This document shows positions 15,357 to 22,770 of a stretch of 47,157 nucleotides of DNA, one piece after another. Made by a program: the position numbers and the translations under genes. The number at the start of each line of letters is the position of its first letter. The stretch's first letter is position 1. The stretch spans positions 1 to 47,157 of the forward strand of contig CALRYY010000026.1 in the NCBI GenBank assembly GCA_943372515.1, written 5' to 3'. The notes under the pieces were generated by a model that had not been told where the DNA came from, did no database searches, and saw nothing but the letters and a program-made list of their open reading frames with translations. The DNA comes from RAM1 sp943372515 (GTDB taxonomy: Bacteria; Pseudomonadota; Gammaproteobacteria; Burkholderiales; Burkholderiaceae_C).

Positions 15357-15886
15357 AACGACGACTCTTGCTGGCCACTGCGCCCGCAGCCGCACTGGCG
15401 CTGGCAGCTTGTGCCAGCCCCTCGATCAGCGACTACGCTGCAGAAAAGCCGGTGTTGGACCTGCGCCGCTATTTCAACGGAACACTGGACGCCTGGGGCG
15501 TTTTCACCGACCGCAGTGGCAAGGTGGTGCGCCGCTTTACCGTGGTGATGGACTGCCGCTGGCAGGGTGACGACGGCGTGCTGGATGAAGACTTCACCTA
15601 TTCAGACGGCACCAAGCAACGGCGCATCTGGCGCCTCAAACGCCTGGCGGACGGCCGCTACACCGGACGGGCAGACGACGTGGTGGGCGAGGCGACAGGC
15701 CAGGAACGCGGCAACGCATTCAACTGGCAATACACCCTGGCGCTGCCCGTGGACGGGCGCATCGTGAATGTCCAGTTTGACGACTGGATGTACCTGATGG
15801 ACGACAAGGTAATGCTCAACAAGGCCGTCATGAGCAAGTTCGGCCTCCAGCTGGGGGAAGTGACGCTGTCCTTCACAAAACGATGA
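15353..15886 (+). CDS. DUF3833 lipoprotein
   Basis: A 177-residue predicted lipoprotein. The signal peptide has two arginines and a hydrophobic core ending in a lipobox LAAC (Cys about residue 20), so it should be lipidated and, lacking an obvious Asp at +2, sorted to the outer membrane. The mature domain matches DUF3833: LRRYFNGTLDAWGVFTDR, DCRWQGDDGVLDEDFTYSDG, and DDWMYLMDDKVMLN. Function is unknown; it lies in the same lipid and stress operon in many proteobacteria. ATG 15353 overlaps the MFS stop (ATGA), and its own stop overlaps the SDR start. Confidence 0.9.
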   Translation: MKRRLLLATAPAAALALAACASPSISDYAAEKPVLDLRRYFNGTLDAWGVFTDRSGKVVRRFTVVMDCRWQGDDGVLDEDFTYSDGTKQRRIWRLKRLADGRYTGRADDVVGEATGQERGNAFNWQYTLALPVDGRIVNVQFDDWMYLMDDKVMLNKAVMSKFGLQLGEVTLSFTKR

Positions 15887-16728
15887 TCAAGACTACATTC
15901 AGCCCGCCGGACGCCGCCCCATCGGCCCCGGGAACGCAGGCCCGGCGCGGCTGGTTTGCGCCGCTCAATCCGCCGCAGCCCTCGTGGCGCGGGCGCAGCG
16001 TGTGGCTGGTGGGTGCCTCCACAGGCATCGGGCGCGCCACCGCATCGGCCTTGCATGCGCAGGGCGCTCGCGTGTACATCTCGGCGCGCAACCAGGCGGC
16101 ACTGGACAGCTTTGTGGCGGAACATACCGGCGCTGTCGCGCTGCCCGTGGACGCCTGCGACCGCGATGCGGTACGCGTGGCCGCACAAGCCATCCTGGCC
16201 CAGGGACCGCTGGACTGCGTGATGTACTGCGCGGGCTACTACCGCGAGCTGCGCGCCACTGAGTTCAACCTGGACGAAATGCTGCGCCATGAGCAGGTCA
16301 ACTATGTGGGCGCACTGCACGTGCTGGACGCCGTGCTGCCGCACTTTCTGGCGCGGCGCAGCGGGCACATCAGCCTGGTCAGCAGTGTGGCGGGCTACCG
16401 CGGCCTGCCCAAGAGCCTGGCCTATGGTCCGACCAAGGCGGCGCTCATCAACCTGGGCGAAACACTGTATGTGGACCTGCGCGACAGCGGCATTGGTGTG
16501 AGCCTGGTCAACCCCGGCTTCGTGGAAACACCGCTGACGGCGCAGAACCAGTTTCGCATGCCCGCGCTCATCACACCCGAGCAGGCGGCGCACGAGATCC
16601 TGGCGGGCTGGCAGCGCGGGCGGTTTGAAATCCACTTCCCCAAGCGGTTCACGTGGTGGATGAAAACCCTGCAGTTGCTGCCCCACCGCATGTACTTCGC
16701 CATCATCCGTCGCTTCACGGGTCTATGA
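15883..16728 (+). CDS. Short-chain dehydrogenase/reductase
   Basis: A 281-residue NAD(P)-dependent oxidoreductase. The cofactor motif GASTGIG is at 44-50, and the catalytic Ser167/168, Tyr181 and Lys185 are in SLVSSVAGYRG and AYGPTK. About 35 extra residues precede the Rossmann fold, and a C-terminal basic, aromatic tail (KRFTWWMKTLQLLPHRMYF) could bind membrane lipid. ATG 15883 overlaps the DUF3833 stop (ATGA). The substrate is unknown; context suggests an oxidised or methylated acyl group. Confidence 0.9.
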   Translation: MIKTTFSPPDAAPSAPGTQARRGWFAPLNPPQPSWRGRSVWLVGASTGIGRATASALHAQGARVYISARNQAALDSFVAEHTGAVALPVDACDRDAVRVAAQAILAQGPLDCVMYCAGYYRELRATEFNLDEMLRHEQVNYVGALHVLDAVLPHFLARRSGHISLVSSVAGYRGLPKSLAYGPTKAALINLGETLYVDLRDSGIGVSLVNPGFVETPLTAQNQFRMPALITPEQAAHEILAGWQRGRFEIHFPKRFTWWMKTLQLLPHRMYFAIIRRFTGL

Positions 16729-17153
16729 AAGACGCCGTCACACGTATCGAGGTTTTCTTTGCGGCGCTGAGCCCGTCTGACCTTACCCGCCTGGGCGACT
16801 TCTACTCACCCGACGCCTGCTTCAAGGACCCGTTCAATGAAGTGCGCGGTGTCGCTGCCATCGAGGGCATCTTCCGCCACATGTTTGACGCATTGGACAC
16901 ACCGCGCTTTGTGATCACCAGCCGCGTGGTGGACGGTGACCAGTGCTTTCTGGTGTGGGAATTCCGCTTTGCCTTCAAGAGCTTCCACAAGGGCGTGCCG
17001 CAGGTGGTCCGCGGCGGCTCGCATCTGATACTGGCACCCGATGGACGCATCCAGTCCCACCGCGACTACTGGGACGCGGCCGAAGAACTGTACGAAAAGC
17101 TGCCGATGGTGGGCAGCCTGATGCGCTGGCTCAAGCGCCGCGCGAACAGCTAG
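16725..17153 (+). CDS. NTF2-like (SnoaL-type) protein
   Basis: A 142-residue small cone-shaped fold protein of the NTF2/SnoaL superfamily. Typical elements are FYSPDACFKDPFNEVRG near the start, FLVWEFRF in the sheet, and GGSHLILAPDGRIQSHRDYWD near the C-terminus. Some members are isomerases or hydrolases, others bind ligands; the role here is unknown. ATG 16725 overlaps the SDR stop, making this the last of eight coupled genes. Its stop is 7 nt from the convergent GST gene and no terminator is visible between them. Confidence 0.87.
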   Translation: MKDAVTRIEVFFAALSPSDLTRLGDFYSPDACFKDPFNEVRGVAAIEGIFRHMFDALDTPRFVITSRVVDGDQCFLVWEFRFAFKSFHKGVPQVVRGGSHLILAPDGRIQSHRDYWDAAEELYEKLPMVGSLMRWLKRRANS

Positions 17154-17160
17154 TTACGAT

Positions 17161-17775
17161 TCAGCTCGCCTTGGTGTCCACGAAGCTGGGGCGCTGCGCC
17201 AGCTTTTCGCTCAGGCGGGCGAGGCTGGGGTGGGTGCTGCGCCAGTCAATGTCAGCAAAGCGGAAGTCCAGGTAACCCAAAGCGCAACCAACGGCAATGT
17301 CGGCCAGGCTCAGGTGGATGCCCGCGCAAAACGGCTTGTCGCCCAGGCCCTTGGCCATGGCGTCCAGGCTCGCGTGGACCTTGACGATCTGGCGATCAAT
17401 CCAGGCCTGACTGCGCTGCGCCTTGGTGCGGCCAGCCCAGTTGGCCTCCAGCCGGGCCAGGATCAGTGCGTCCAGTACGCCGTCAGCCAGGGCCTCCCAG
17501 GTCTTGACCTCGGCACGCTCACGGCCCATTCCCGGGATGAGTTTGCCGACCGGCGACAAGGTGTCCAGGTATTCGACGATGACGCGCGAATCAAACAGCG
17601 CCTCGCCGCCTTCCATGACCAGGCAGGGCACCTTGCCCAGCGGATTGGATTGGCCGATGGTGGTATCGGCAGCCCACACGTCCTCGGGCACAAACTGGTA
17701 GTCCAGCTTTTTCTCGGCCATCACGATGCGCACTTTGCGCACGTAAGGACTGCTAACGGCTCCTAGCAACTTCAT
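17161..17775 (-). CDS. Glutathione S-transferase family protein
   Basis: A 204-residue cytosolic GST. The thioredoxin-like N-terminal domain begins MKLLGAVSSPYVRKVRI, with the cis-proline region GKVPCLV and the glutathione gamma-Glu contact FDSRVIVEYLD. An all-helical C-terminal domain follows, with SLADIAVGCALGYLDFR. It probably conjugates or reduces electrophiles; the substrate is unknown. It converges on the lipid operon but is transcribed separately, from the 131-nt gap shared with purB. Confidence 0.92.
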   Translation of the reverse strand: MKLLGAVSSPYVRKVRIVMAEKKLDYQFVPEDVWAADTTIGQSNPLGKVPCLVMEGGEALFDSRVIVEYLDTLSPVGKLIPGMGRERAEVKTWEALADGVLDALILARLEANWAGRTKAQRSQAWIDRQIVKVHASLDAMAKGLGDKPFCAGIHLSLADIAVGCALGYLDFRFADIDWRSTHPSLARLSEKLAQRPSFVDTKAS

Positions 17776-17893
17776 GGGAGGGCTCTCTGAATGTTCGAGT
17801 TATCGCAGGAAGTTCATTTTAGGGGAACACACGCGTTTGCCTGTGGCTGCGCCACGACAGGCCCCGACGCACGGCCGGTCAAAGGGCGCCGCC

Positions 17894-17899
17894 TACAAT
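17894..17899 (+). promoter_or_regulatory. -10 element of purB, possibly leaderless transcript
   Basis: TACAAT lies 7 nt before the purB ATG (17907), with no ribosome site between them. A start at the usual 6-8 nt spacing would fall on or next to the A of the ATG. I could not find a good -35 box at 16-18 nt, so this rests on position and the -10 match alone. Confidence 0.35.
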
Positions 17900-17906
17900 T
17901 GCAGCC

Positions 17907-19286
17907 ATGACTTTCTCTACCATCGCGGCGCTGTCGCCGCTGGACGGCCGCTACGCGGCCAAGCTTGCCAACCTGCGTCCGCTGATGAGCGAGCAGGGTT
18001 ACATGCACCGCCGCGTGCAAGTTGAAATTGCCTGGTTCATCAGCCTGAGCGACGCGGGTTTCACAGAATTCAAGCCTCTGAGCCCAGGTGCACGCACTTA
18101 CTTGCTCGGTTTGGTCAAGAATTTTTCGGAAACCGACGCCGCCGCCATCAAGGACATCGAGAAAACCACCAACCACGATGTGAAAGCCGTGGAGTACTGG
18201 ATCAAGTCAAAATTCGAGGCCCGTCCGGAGTTGAAGGCGGCCAGCGAATTTGTGCATTTCGCCTGCACCAGCGAAGACATCAACAACACGAGCCACGCCC
18301 TGCAACTCAAGGGCGGGCGCGACACGGTGGTCCTGCCGGCGCTGGACGCCGTGATCACCAAGCTGCGCGAGATGGCACACGCTCATGCAGCCGTGCCCAT
18401 GCTCAGCCGTACGCATGGCCAGACCGCCAGCCCCACCACAGTAGGCAAGGAAATCGCCAACGTGGTGGTGCGCCTGGCTGCGGCGCGCGAGCGTATTGCG
18501 CGCGTGCAGCTCATGGCCAAGATGAATGGCGCCGTCGGTAACTACAACGCCCACCTGTCAGCCTGGCCCGACTTTGACTGGGAGGCGTTTTCGCGCAAGG
18601 TCATCGAAACACCCGAGCCCCTGGGCCTGGGCCTGACGTTCCAGCCCTACAGCATCCAGATCGAGCCGCACGACTACATGGCCGAGCTGTTTGACGCGGT
18701 GGCGCGGGCCAACACCATCCTGATCGATTTCTCGCGCGACGTTTGGGGTTATGTGAGCCTGGGCTACTTCAAGCAACGCCTGAAGGCCGGTGAGATCGGC
18801 TCTTCCACCATGCCGCACAAGGTCAACCCGATTGACTTTGAAAATGCCGAAGGCAACCTGGGTCTGGCCAATGCACTGCTGCGCCACCTGAGCGAGAAGC
18901 TGCCTATCAGCCGCTGGCAGCGTGACCTGACCGACAGCACCGTGCTGCGCAACATGGGCGTGGCGCTGGGTTATGCGGCGCTGGCCTACCAGTCGCTGCT
19001 GACCGGATTGAACAAGCTGGAGCTCAACGAAGAAGCGCTCGTTGACGACCTGGACGCCGCCTGGGAAGTGCTGGCCGAGCCGATCCAGACCGTGATGCGC
19101 CGCTTTGGCGTGCAGGGCGCGTATGAAAAGCTCAAGGAAGTGACGCGCGGCAAGACCGTGCGCGCCGAGGACCTGCACGGGCTGATCCGTTCGCTGGAGA
19201 TACCGCAGGCTGAAAAAGACCGCTTGCTGGCCATGACGCCGGCCAGCTATACGGGTAAAGCCGCCGAACTCGCCCGCCGCGCCTGA
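17907..19286 (+). CDS. purB: Adenylosuccinate lyase
   Basis: A 459-residue enzyme of purine synthesis that releases fumarate from both SAICAR and adenylosuccinate. The fumarase-superfamily signature GSSTMPHKVNPIDFEN carries the mobile catalytic loop. LSRTHGQTASPTT holds the catalytic His region, and CTSEDINNTSHAL the substrate loop. Length and N-terminus (STIAALSPLDGRYAAK) match the E. coli-type PurB. A TACAAT box sits directly before the ATG and no Shine-Dalgarno is visible. Confidence 0.97.
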   Translation: MTFSTIAALSPLDGRYAAKLANLRPLMSEQGYMHRRVQVEIAWFISLSDAGFTEFKPLSPGARTYLLGLVKNFSETDAAAIKDIEKTTNHDVKAVEYWIKSKFEARPELKAASEFVHFACTSEDINNTSHALQLKGGRDTVVLPALDAVITKLREMAHAHAAVPMLSRTHGQTASPTTVGKEIANVVVRLAAARERIARVQLMAKMNGAVGNYNAHLSAWPDFDWEAFSRKVIETPEPLGLGLTFQPYSIQIEPHDYMAELFDAVARANTILIDFSRDVWGYVSLGYFKQRLKAGEIGSSTMPHKVNPIDFENAEGNLGLANALLRHLSEKLPISRWQRDLTDSTVLRNMGVALGYAALAYQSLLTGLNKLELNEEALVDDLDAAWEVLAEPIQTVMRRFGVQGAYEKLKEVTRGKTVRAEDLHGLIRSLEIPQAEKDRLLAMTPASYTGKAAELARRA

Positions 19287-19295
19287 ATATATGAC

Positions 19296-19375
19296 CCCCA
19301 CGGTCGTGCACTTCGTGTCACTCCCTGCCCCCCGAGGGGGCCGCGTTTCGCCTTGGGGCGGCCCTGCGGCGAAAC
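19296..19375. repeat. Intergenic repeat with two interlocked hairpins
   Basis: The gap between purB and yaeQ is a GC-rich element of a style common between genes in Comamonadaceae (a CCCCCGAGGGGG core). Two perfect inverted repeats interlock: GGGCCGC (19338-19344) with GCGGCCC (19358-19364), and GTTTCGCC (19345-19352) with GGCGAAAC (19368-19375). They cannot both form as simple hairpins except as a pseudoknot. The second ends 4 nt before the yaeQ start. Confidence 0.6.
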
Positions 19376-19379
19376 ATCC

Positions 19380-19940
19380 ATGGCCCTGAAATCCACCATC
19401 TTCAAGGCGGCCCTGCAGGTCGCCGACATCGACAACGGCTACTACGCCGACCATGCGCTCACCCTGGCCCGCCACCCGAGTGAGACCGACGAGCGCATGA
19501 TGATCCGCCTGGCGGCGCTGGCCTTCAACGCACACCAGTTGCAGACGGTGTGCAACGGCGACGGCATGCTGGCGTTTGGCGCCGGCCTGTCAGATCCTGA
19601 CAACCCGGATGTGTACCTGCGCGATTTCACGGGCCAGACGCGGCTGTGGATCGAAGTGGGTCAGCCCGAAGACAAGCCCGTCATCAAGGCCTGCGGCAAG
19701 GCCGACCAGGTGATGGTGTATTGCTTCAACCACGCCGCAGAAATCTGGTGGCGCGGCATTGAAAACAAGCTGACGCGCCCGCAAAACCTCAGCGTGTTCC
19801 GTGTGCCCACACTGGCGTCGCAGGCCCTGGCCAAGCTGGCCCAGCGCAGCATGCAGCTGCAGGCCACGCTGCAAGAGGGCGTGTTGATGCTGGGCGACGG
19901 CGCCAACACCGTGGACATTGAACCGGTGCGCCTGAAGTAG
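19380..19940 (+). CDS. yaeQ: YaeQ family protein
   Basis: A 186-residue YaeQ family member with a PD-(D/E)xK nuclease-like fold and no settled function. It has the family N-terminus ALKSTIFKAALQVADIDNGYY, then HPSETDERMMIRLAALAF, FTGQTRLWIEVGQPE and KACGKADQVMVYCF. I chose ATG 19380; a TTG nine codons earlier is inside the repeat. There is no Shine-Dalgarno between the repeat hairpin and the ATG, so initiation may depend on the hairpin state. The stop is 10 nt from the convergent DUF2007 gene. Confidence 0.92.
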   Translation: MALKSTIFKAALQVADIDNGYYADHALTLARHPSETDERMMIRLAALAFNAHQLQTVCNGDGMLAFGAGLSDPDNPDVYLRDFTGQTRLWIEVGQPEDKPVIKACGKADQVMVYCFNHAAEIWWRGIENKLTRPQNLSVFRVPTLASQALAKLAQRSMQLQATLQEGVLMLGDGANTVDIEPVRLK

Positions 19941-19950
19941 CGAGCTGCCG

Positions 19951-20253
19951 TCAGGCCGGCATGGGCAGGTCGCAGTTCCAGCACTGCTCAAAACCGCCCT
20001 CCACCATCTCCCCGCAAGCACAGACCCAGCGCCGCTGAGGCAGGTGCGTGAGATCGTCCAGCAGTTCACGCGCACGGGCTTCCTGCTCGTCGTGGGTGAC
20101 CCAGACCTCGGGCAGGCACTGGTCAGGCGGCAGGTCGCCGGCCACGCCGCTCAGGTAATAGCGCTGCAGCGACGCCTCAATGCCCGCTTCACGCAGCATG
20201 TCTACCCACAGGGTGGCAATGGCGATGTTGGGAGCCCGGGTCAGGCGCAGCAT
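19951..20253 (-). CDS. DUF2007 protein with C-terminal zinc ribbon
   Basis: A 100-residue protein. The first 65 or so residues resemble the DUF2007 putative signal-transducing domain (APNIAIATLWVDMLREAGIEA, then VWVTHDEQEARARELLDDL). The C-terminus carries VCACGEMVEGGFEQCWNC, a CxC...CxxC zinc-ribbon-like motif. Function is unknown. It is 9 nt downstream of the DUF3717-DUF1289 gene on the same strand and is probably cotranscribed with it. Confidence 0.8.
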   Translation of the reverse strand: MLRLTRAPNIAIATLWVDMLREAGIEASLQRYYLSGVAGDLPPDQCLPEVWVTHDEQEARARELLDDLTHLPQRRWVCACGEMVEGGFEQCWNCDLPMPA

Positions 20254-20262
20254 GGCGGCCTG

Positions 20263-20691
20263 TCAGCCGGCCGGCGTTTCACCGGCACTCTCGACTGCGC
20301 GCTCTGCGTAGCGGTTAAAGCGCCAGGCCTCGCTTTGCAGGGTGATGCGCCGCCACACCTGGCGCTTGGCCGCCGGCGTCATTTCAGGCCAGAGCTGCAC
20401 TTCTTCAAACGTGCGTCCGCAGCCCTTGCAGTCGGCGTCACCCTGGCTGGTGGAGCAGATGGCGATGCACGGCGTGTCCGGCGTGGTGTCGTACCAAGCC
20501 TTCCAGGCTTCATAGGCCTTGGGCGGAAAGCCCTTTTCGTCCGCCTCGTCCTCATGGTAGTAAATCATGAGCGCGTACACCTCCGCCAGCGCCCGCAGCG
20601 GCGCAGCCAGCGTGATGCCGTCCGGTGACGGGCTTTTTTCCCGCCAGTAGTTGATGGCGGACTCGATATCAGTGATGTGGATTCCGGCCAT
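20263..20691 (-). CDS. DUF3717-DUF1289 two-domain protein
   Basis: A 142-residue protein with two recognisable parts. Residues 1-50 match DUF3717 (HITDIESAINYWREKSPS, then LAEVYALMIYYHED). Residues 74-115 match the small cysteine domain DUF1289 (PCIAICSTSQGDADCKGCGRTFEE, four Cys, probably metal-binding). Neither domain has an assigned function. No clear ribosome site precedes the ATG at 20691. DUF1289 is usually a stand-alone small protein, so the joining of the two domains is worth noting. Confidence 0.78.
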   Translation of the reverse strand: MAGIHITDIESAINYWREKSPSPDGITLAAPLRALAEVYALMIYYHEDEADEKGFPPKAYEAWKAWYDTTPDTPCIAICSTSQGDADCKGCGRTFEEVQLWPEMTPAAKRQVWRRITLQSEAWRFNRYAERAVESAGETPAG

Positions 20692-20880
20692 GGGGGACGT
20701 TCAGGGGGAGGGGCATGATAGCGTGCGGCGGCGCCGCTGGTGTGAACACCGCGTTTGTAGGATAAATTCCTCAAATTCGCCAACAACTCGCTTCATTTTT
20801 GATAGCAAACTATTCTTTACAGAAGCTGCTTTCCAGCGGGTTTTACCTGGCGACTGCGGAAACTGCGTAGGACCAGATGC
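20692..20880. other. AT-richer intergenic stretch with no recognised gene
   Basis: Between DUF3717-DUF1289 (leftward) and the riboswitch promoter (rightward). It is less GC-rich than its surroundings. ATTTTTGATAGC at 20796-20807 resembles a motif that recurs in intergenic repeats of Comamonadaceae, but I cannot delimit a repeat. I see no convincing ORF or RNA gene. Confidence 0.4.
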
Positions 20881-20909
20881 TTGCCTTTGCACGCGCAGGC
20901 TGCTCTAAT
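20881..20909 (+). promoter_or_regulatory. Sigma-70 promoter of the riboswitch-terC transcript
   Basis: TTGCCT (20881-20886) and TCTAAT (20904-20909) are separated by exactly 17 nt. The predicted start at about 20916 falls two bases before the riboswitch P1 stem, which makes this placement convincing. Confidence 0.6.
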
Positions 20910-20917
20910 CGCCCCCA

Positions 20918-21063
20918 CGAAGGGGAGTAGCTCCCCACCATCGCAGCACAGGGAGGTGCCCCAGGCATCGCAGCGGTGGTGATCGACAAGTCGTCAATAC
21001 GAAGTACACCTTCCGGCTTGTTGGGCACATATCTGCATAACTCCATGCCGAGCAAGACCTTCG
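20918..21063 (+). ncRNA. yybP-ykoY manganese riboswitch
   Basis: The leader of the TerC-family gene carries the yybP-ykoY hallmarks. P1 is CGAAGG (20918-20923) paired with CCTTCG (21058-21063). The conserved 5' loop GGGGAGTAGC follows P1, and the 3' conserved GAGCAAGACC precedes its closing strand. Internal CGTCAATACGAAG and CCTTCCGG arms lie between. Members of this class bind Mn2+ and turn on manganese exporters and TerC/Alx-type genes. A competing hairpin at 21059-21092 overlaps the P1 closing strand, a likely expression platform. Confidence 0.9.
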
Positions 21064-21092
21064 ATTGGAACCTGAGCCAGGTTTGGTCGAAG
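21059..21092 (+). promoter_or_regulatory. Anti-P1 hairpin, riboswitch expression platform
   Basis: CTTCGA (21059-21064), which includes most of the P1 closing strand, can pair with TCGAAG (21087-21092). Inside it AACCTG (21069-21074) pairs with CAGGTT (21078-21083). This hairpin and P1 are mutually exclusive. No U-run follows, so control is probably at translation or through Rho rather than an intrinsic terminator. The gene's GGAG ribosome site is at 21163-21166. Confidence 0.6.
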
Positions 21093-21174
21093 TACGCTTG
21101 TGATTCCCCGCAAACACAGCCTTCCTGACTGCCCTTGCCCTGGTTGTTGATCGATACAACTCGGAGTTTTTCGC

Positions 21175-21882
21175 ATGGAGTTTCTTTCCGCCCCCTGGTG
21201 GTCGGCCCTTTTGGCCATCATCCTCATTGACCTGGTTCTGGCGGGCGACAACGCGATCGTCATTGCATTGGCTGCCCGCAACCTGCCACAGCACCTGCAA
21301 CGCAAGGCCATTGTCTGGGGCACGGTGGGCGCCATCGTGGTGCGCTCGGCCATGACCATCGGCGTTGTCTGGCTGCTCAAGATTCCCGGCCTGATGCTGG
21401 TGGGCGGCCTGGCCCTCCTGTGGATCGCCTACAAGCTGACTCTGAACGACGACGGCGGTGACGAGCACGGTGGCTCCGGCGCCACCACGTTCTGGGGTGC
21501 CATGAAGACCATCGTGATCGCAGATGCGGTCATGGGCATCGACAACGTGCTGGGTGTGGCTGGTGCGGCACACGGCGCGTTCGACCTGGTAGTGATCGGC
21601 CTGCTCATCAGCATCCCGATCGTGGTGTTCGGCAGCACGCTGGTCCTGAAACTGGTGGAGCGTTTCCCGTCGATCATGTACATCGGTGCAGCCGTGCTGG
21701 CTTTCACCGCCGGCAAGATGATCGTGAACGAGAAGGTGCTTGCACAGTTCTTCAAGGGCCCGGACACGGCACACCTGGTGGCCTACTGGACCGTGTGCGT
21801 CCTGGCCATCGTCGGCGTGCTCGCGGCCGGCTGGCTGCGCAACCGCCGCACCGCCGCCAACAGGGAACACCAGGCGGCCTGA
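21175..21882 (+). CDS. TerC family membrane protein (YjbE/Alx-like), Mn2+ regulated
   Basis: A 235-residue polytopic inner-membrane protein of the TerC family. Two internal repeats each carry acidic membrane motifs: DLVLAGDNAIVIALAARNLP in the first and ADAVMGIDNVLGVAGAA in the second. Relatives under the yybP-ykoY riboswitch (Alx, YkoY, MeeY/MeeF) export manganese or metallate exoenzymes, so manganese efflux is the best guess. GGAG 8 nt before the ATG is the ribosome site. The loop NDDGGDEHGGSG between the repeats is rich in Asp, Gly and His and could touch metal. It is followed by two more plus-strand genes. Confidence 0.92.
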   Translation: MEFLSAPWWSALLAIILIDLVLAGDNAIVIALAARNLPQHLQRKAIVWGTVGAIVVRSAMTIGVVWLLKIPGLMLVGGLALLWIAYKLTLNDDGGDEHGGSGATTFWGAMKTIVIADAVMGIDNVLGVAGAAHGAFDLVVIGLLISIPIVVFGSTLVLKLVERFPSIMYIGAAVLAFTAGKMIVNEKVLAQFFKGPDTAHLVAYWTVCVLAIVGVLAAGWLRNRRTAANREHQAA

Positions 21883-21938
21883 GCTCGCCTGTACCTTGCA
21901 GCGTCAGTACGGCCCAACCCACTTGCGAAGGACTCATC

Positions 21939-22397
21939 ATGGACAAAATCATTGTGTATGTGGACGACGGCGCCCACGCACATCAGCAACTCGCCCCCAT
22001 GAAGAGCAATGGGCAGGGCAGCAACCATCGCACCCACTGGGTTCTGGTGGCCTGTGCGCCGCGCATGACGCACCGCATCAGCAAGTGGGTCAGCCACAGC
22101 GCGCGCGAGAACTGGCGCGCCAAGTGGGCAGACAAGCTTTTTGCGCAGATCGTCCCGGGCTTGCAGGCGTGCGGCGATGTCGTGACCGTGGTGTTGGCCA
22201 AGGGGCCGTTGCCCGAGCTGACCGAGCAGCTCAAGGCAGAGCACGGCACTTCCCGCGTGCTGGACGCCCGACGCCCCAAATTCGGGCCTGACATCGCGCC
22301 CGCGGCGGGTAACCCGGCTGCAGGGCAAGGCAAGCGCTGGGACATACCTGGCACTGTGCTGGGCGTTGGCGCAATGCTCTTGCTGGGCTTCGAATAA
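21939..22397 (+). CDS. Uncharacterised protein between terC and holin-family genes
   Basis: A 152-residue protein I do not recognise. It starts MDKIIVYVDDGAHAHQQL, which looks like the first strand and loop of a Rossmann-like alpha/beta domain, and continues HWVLVACAPRMTHRISKWVS and CGDVVTVVLAKGPLPELTEQL. A C-terminal hydrophobic patch (GTVLGVGAMLLLGFE) could be a membrane-associating tail. A GAAGGA ribosome site precedes ATG 21939; a longer in-frame ORF from 21795 would overlap terC. Its position between the TerC gene and a small membrane protein suggests a shared transcript under the Mn2+ riboswitch. No function is assigned. Confidence 0.7.
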   Translation: MDKIIVYVDDGAHAHQQLAPMKSNGQGSNHRTHWVLVACAPRMTHRISKWVSHSARENWRAKWADKLFAQIVPGLQACGDVVTVVLAKGPLPELTEQLKAEHGTSRVLDARRPKFGPDIAPAAGNPAAGQGKRWDIPGTVLGVGAMLLLGFE

Positions 22398-22416
22398 CCA
22401 GGCGGGAATTCGAGCC

Positions 22417-22770
22417 ATGAAACTCATCTTCAAATGGTTGCTCAGCGCTGCGGCGCTGTTGCTCGTGGCTTACCTGTATTCGGGCGTTCAGGTGACCAGC
22501 TTCACGGCCGCGCTGGTCGCGGCATTTGTGATCGGCCTGTTCAACATCATCCTGCGCCCCGTTCTGGTGGTGCTGACGCTTCCGGTCACGCTGGTGACGC
22601 TGGGTCTGTTCCTGTTTGTGATTAATGCCCTGATGTTCTGGGCCGCCGCCTACGTGCTGGATGGCTTTCAGGTCAGCGGATTCGTCGGCGCCCTGCTGGG
22701 CTCGCTGATTTATTCTGTGCTGGGTATCGTGATCGAATCAGCGCTCGAGAGCCTGTTCCCGAAGAAGTGA
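22417..22770 (+). CDS. Phage holin family (YvlD-like) small membrane protein
   Basis: A 117-residue protein with four predicted membrane helices, of the holin superfamily IV/YvlD type (FIGLFNIILRPVLVVLTLPVTL-like core with the conserved NxxLRP motif). Chromosomal members are not known to lyse cells, and nothing else here suggests a prophage. ATG 22417 was chosen over an earlier start that overlaps the upstream gene. Its last 33 nt overlap the convergent protease gene. Confidence 0.88.
   Translation: MKLIFKWLLSAAALLLVAYLYSGVQVTSFTAALVAAFVIGLFNIILRPVLVVLTLPVTLVTLGLFLFVINALMFWAAAYVLDGFQVSGFVGALLGSLIYSVLGIVIESALESLFPKK

Noticed and set aside
22417..22770. Possible prophage remnant suggested by a holin-family protein
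   Set aside because: This family is common on bacterial chromosomes, and no lysin, capsid, integrase or att site is nearby.
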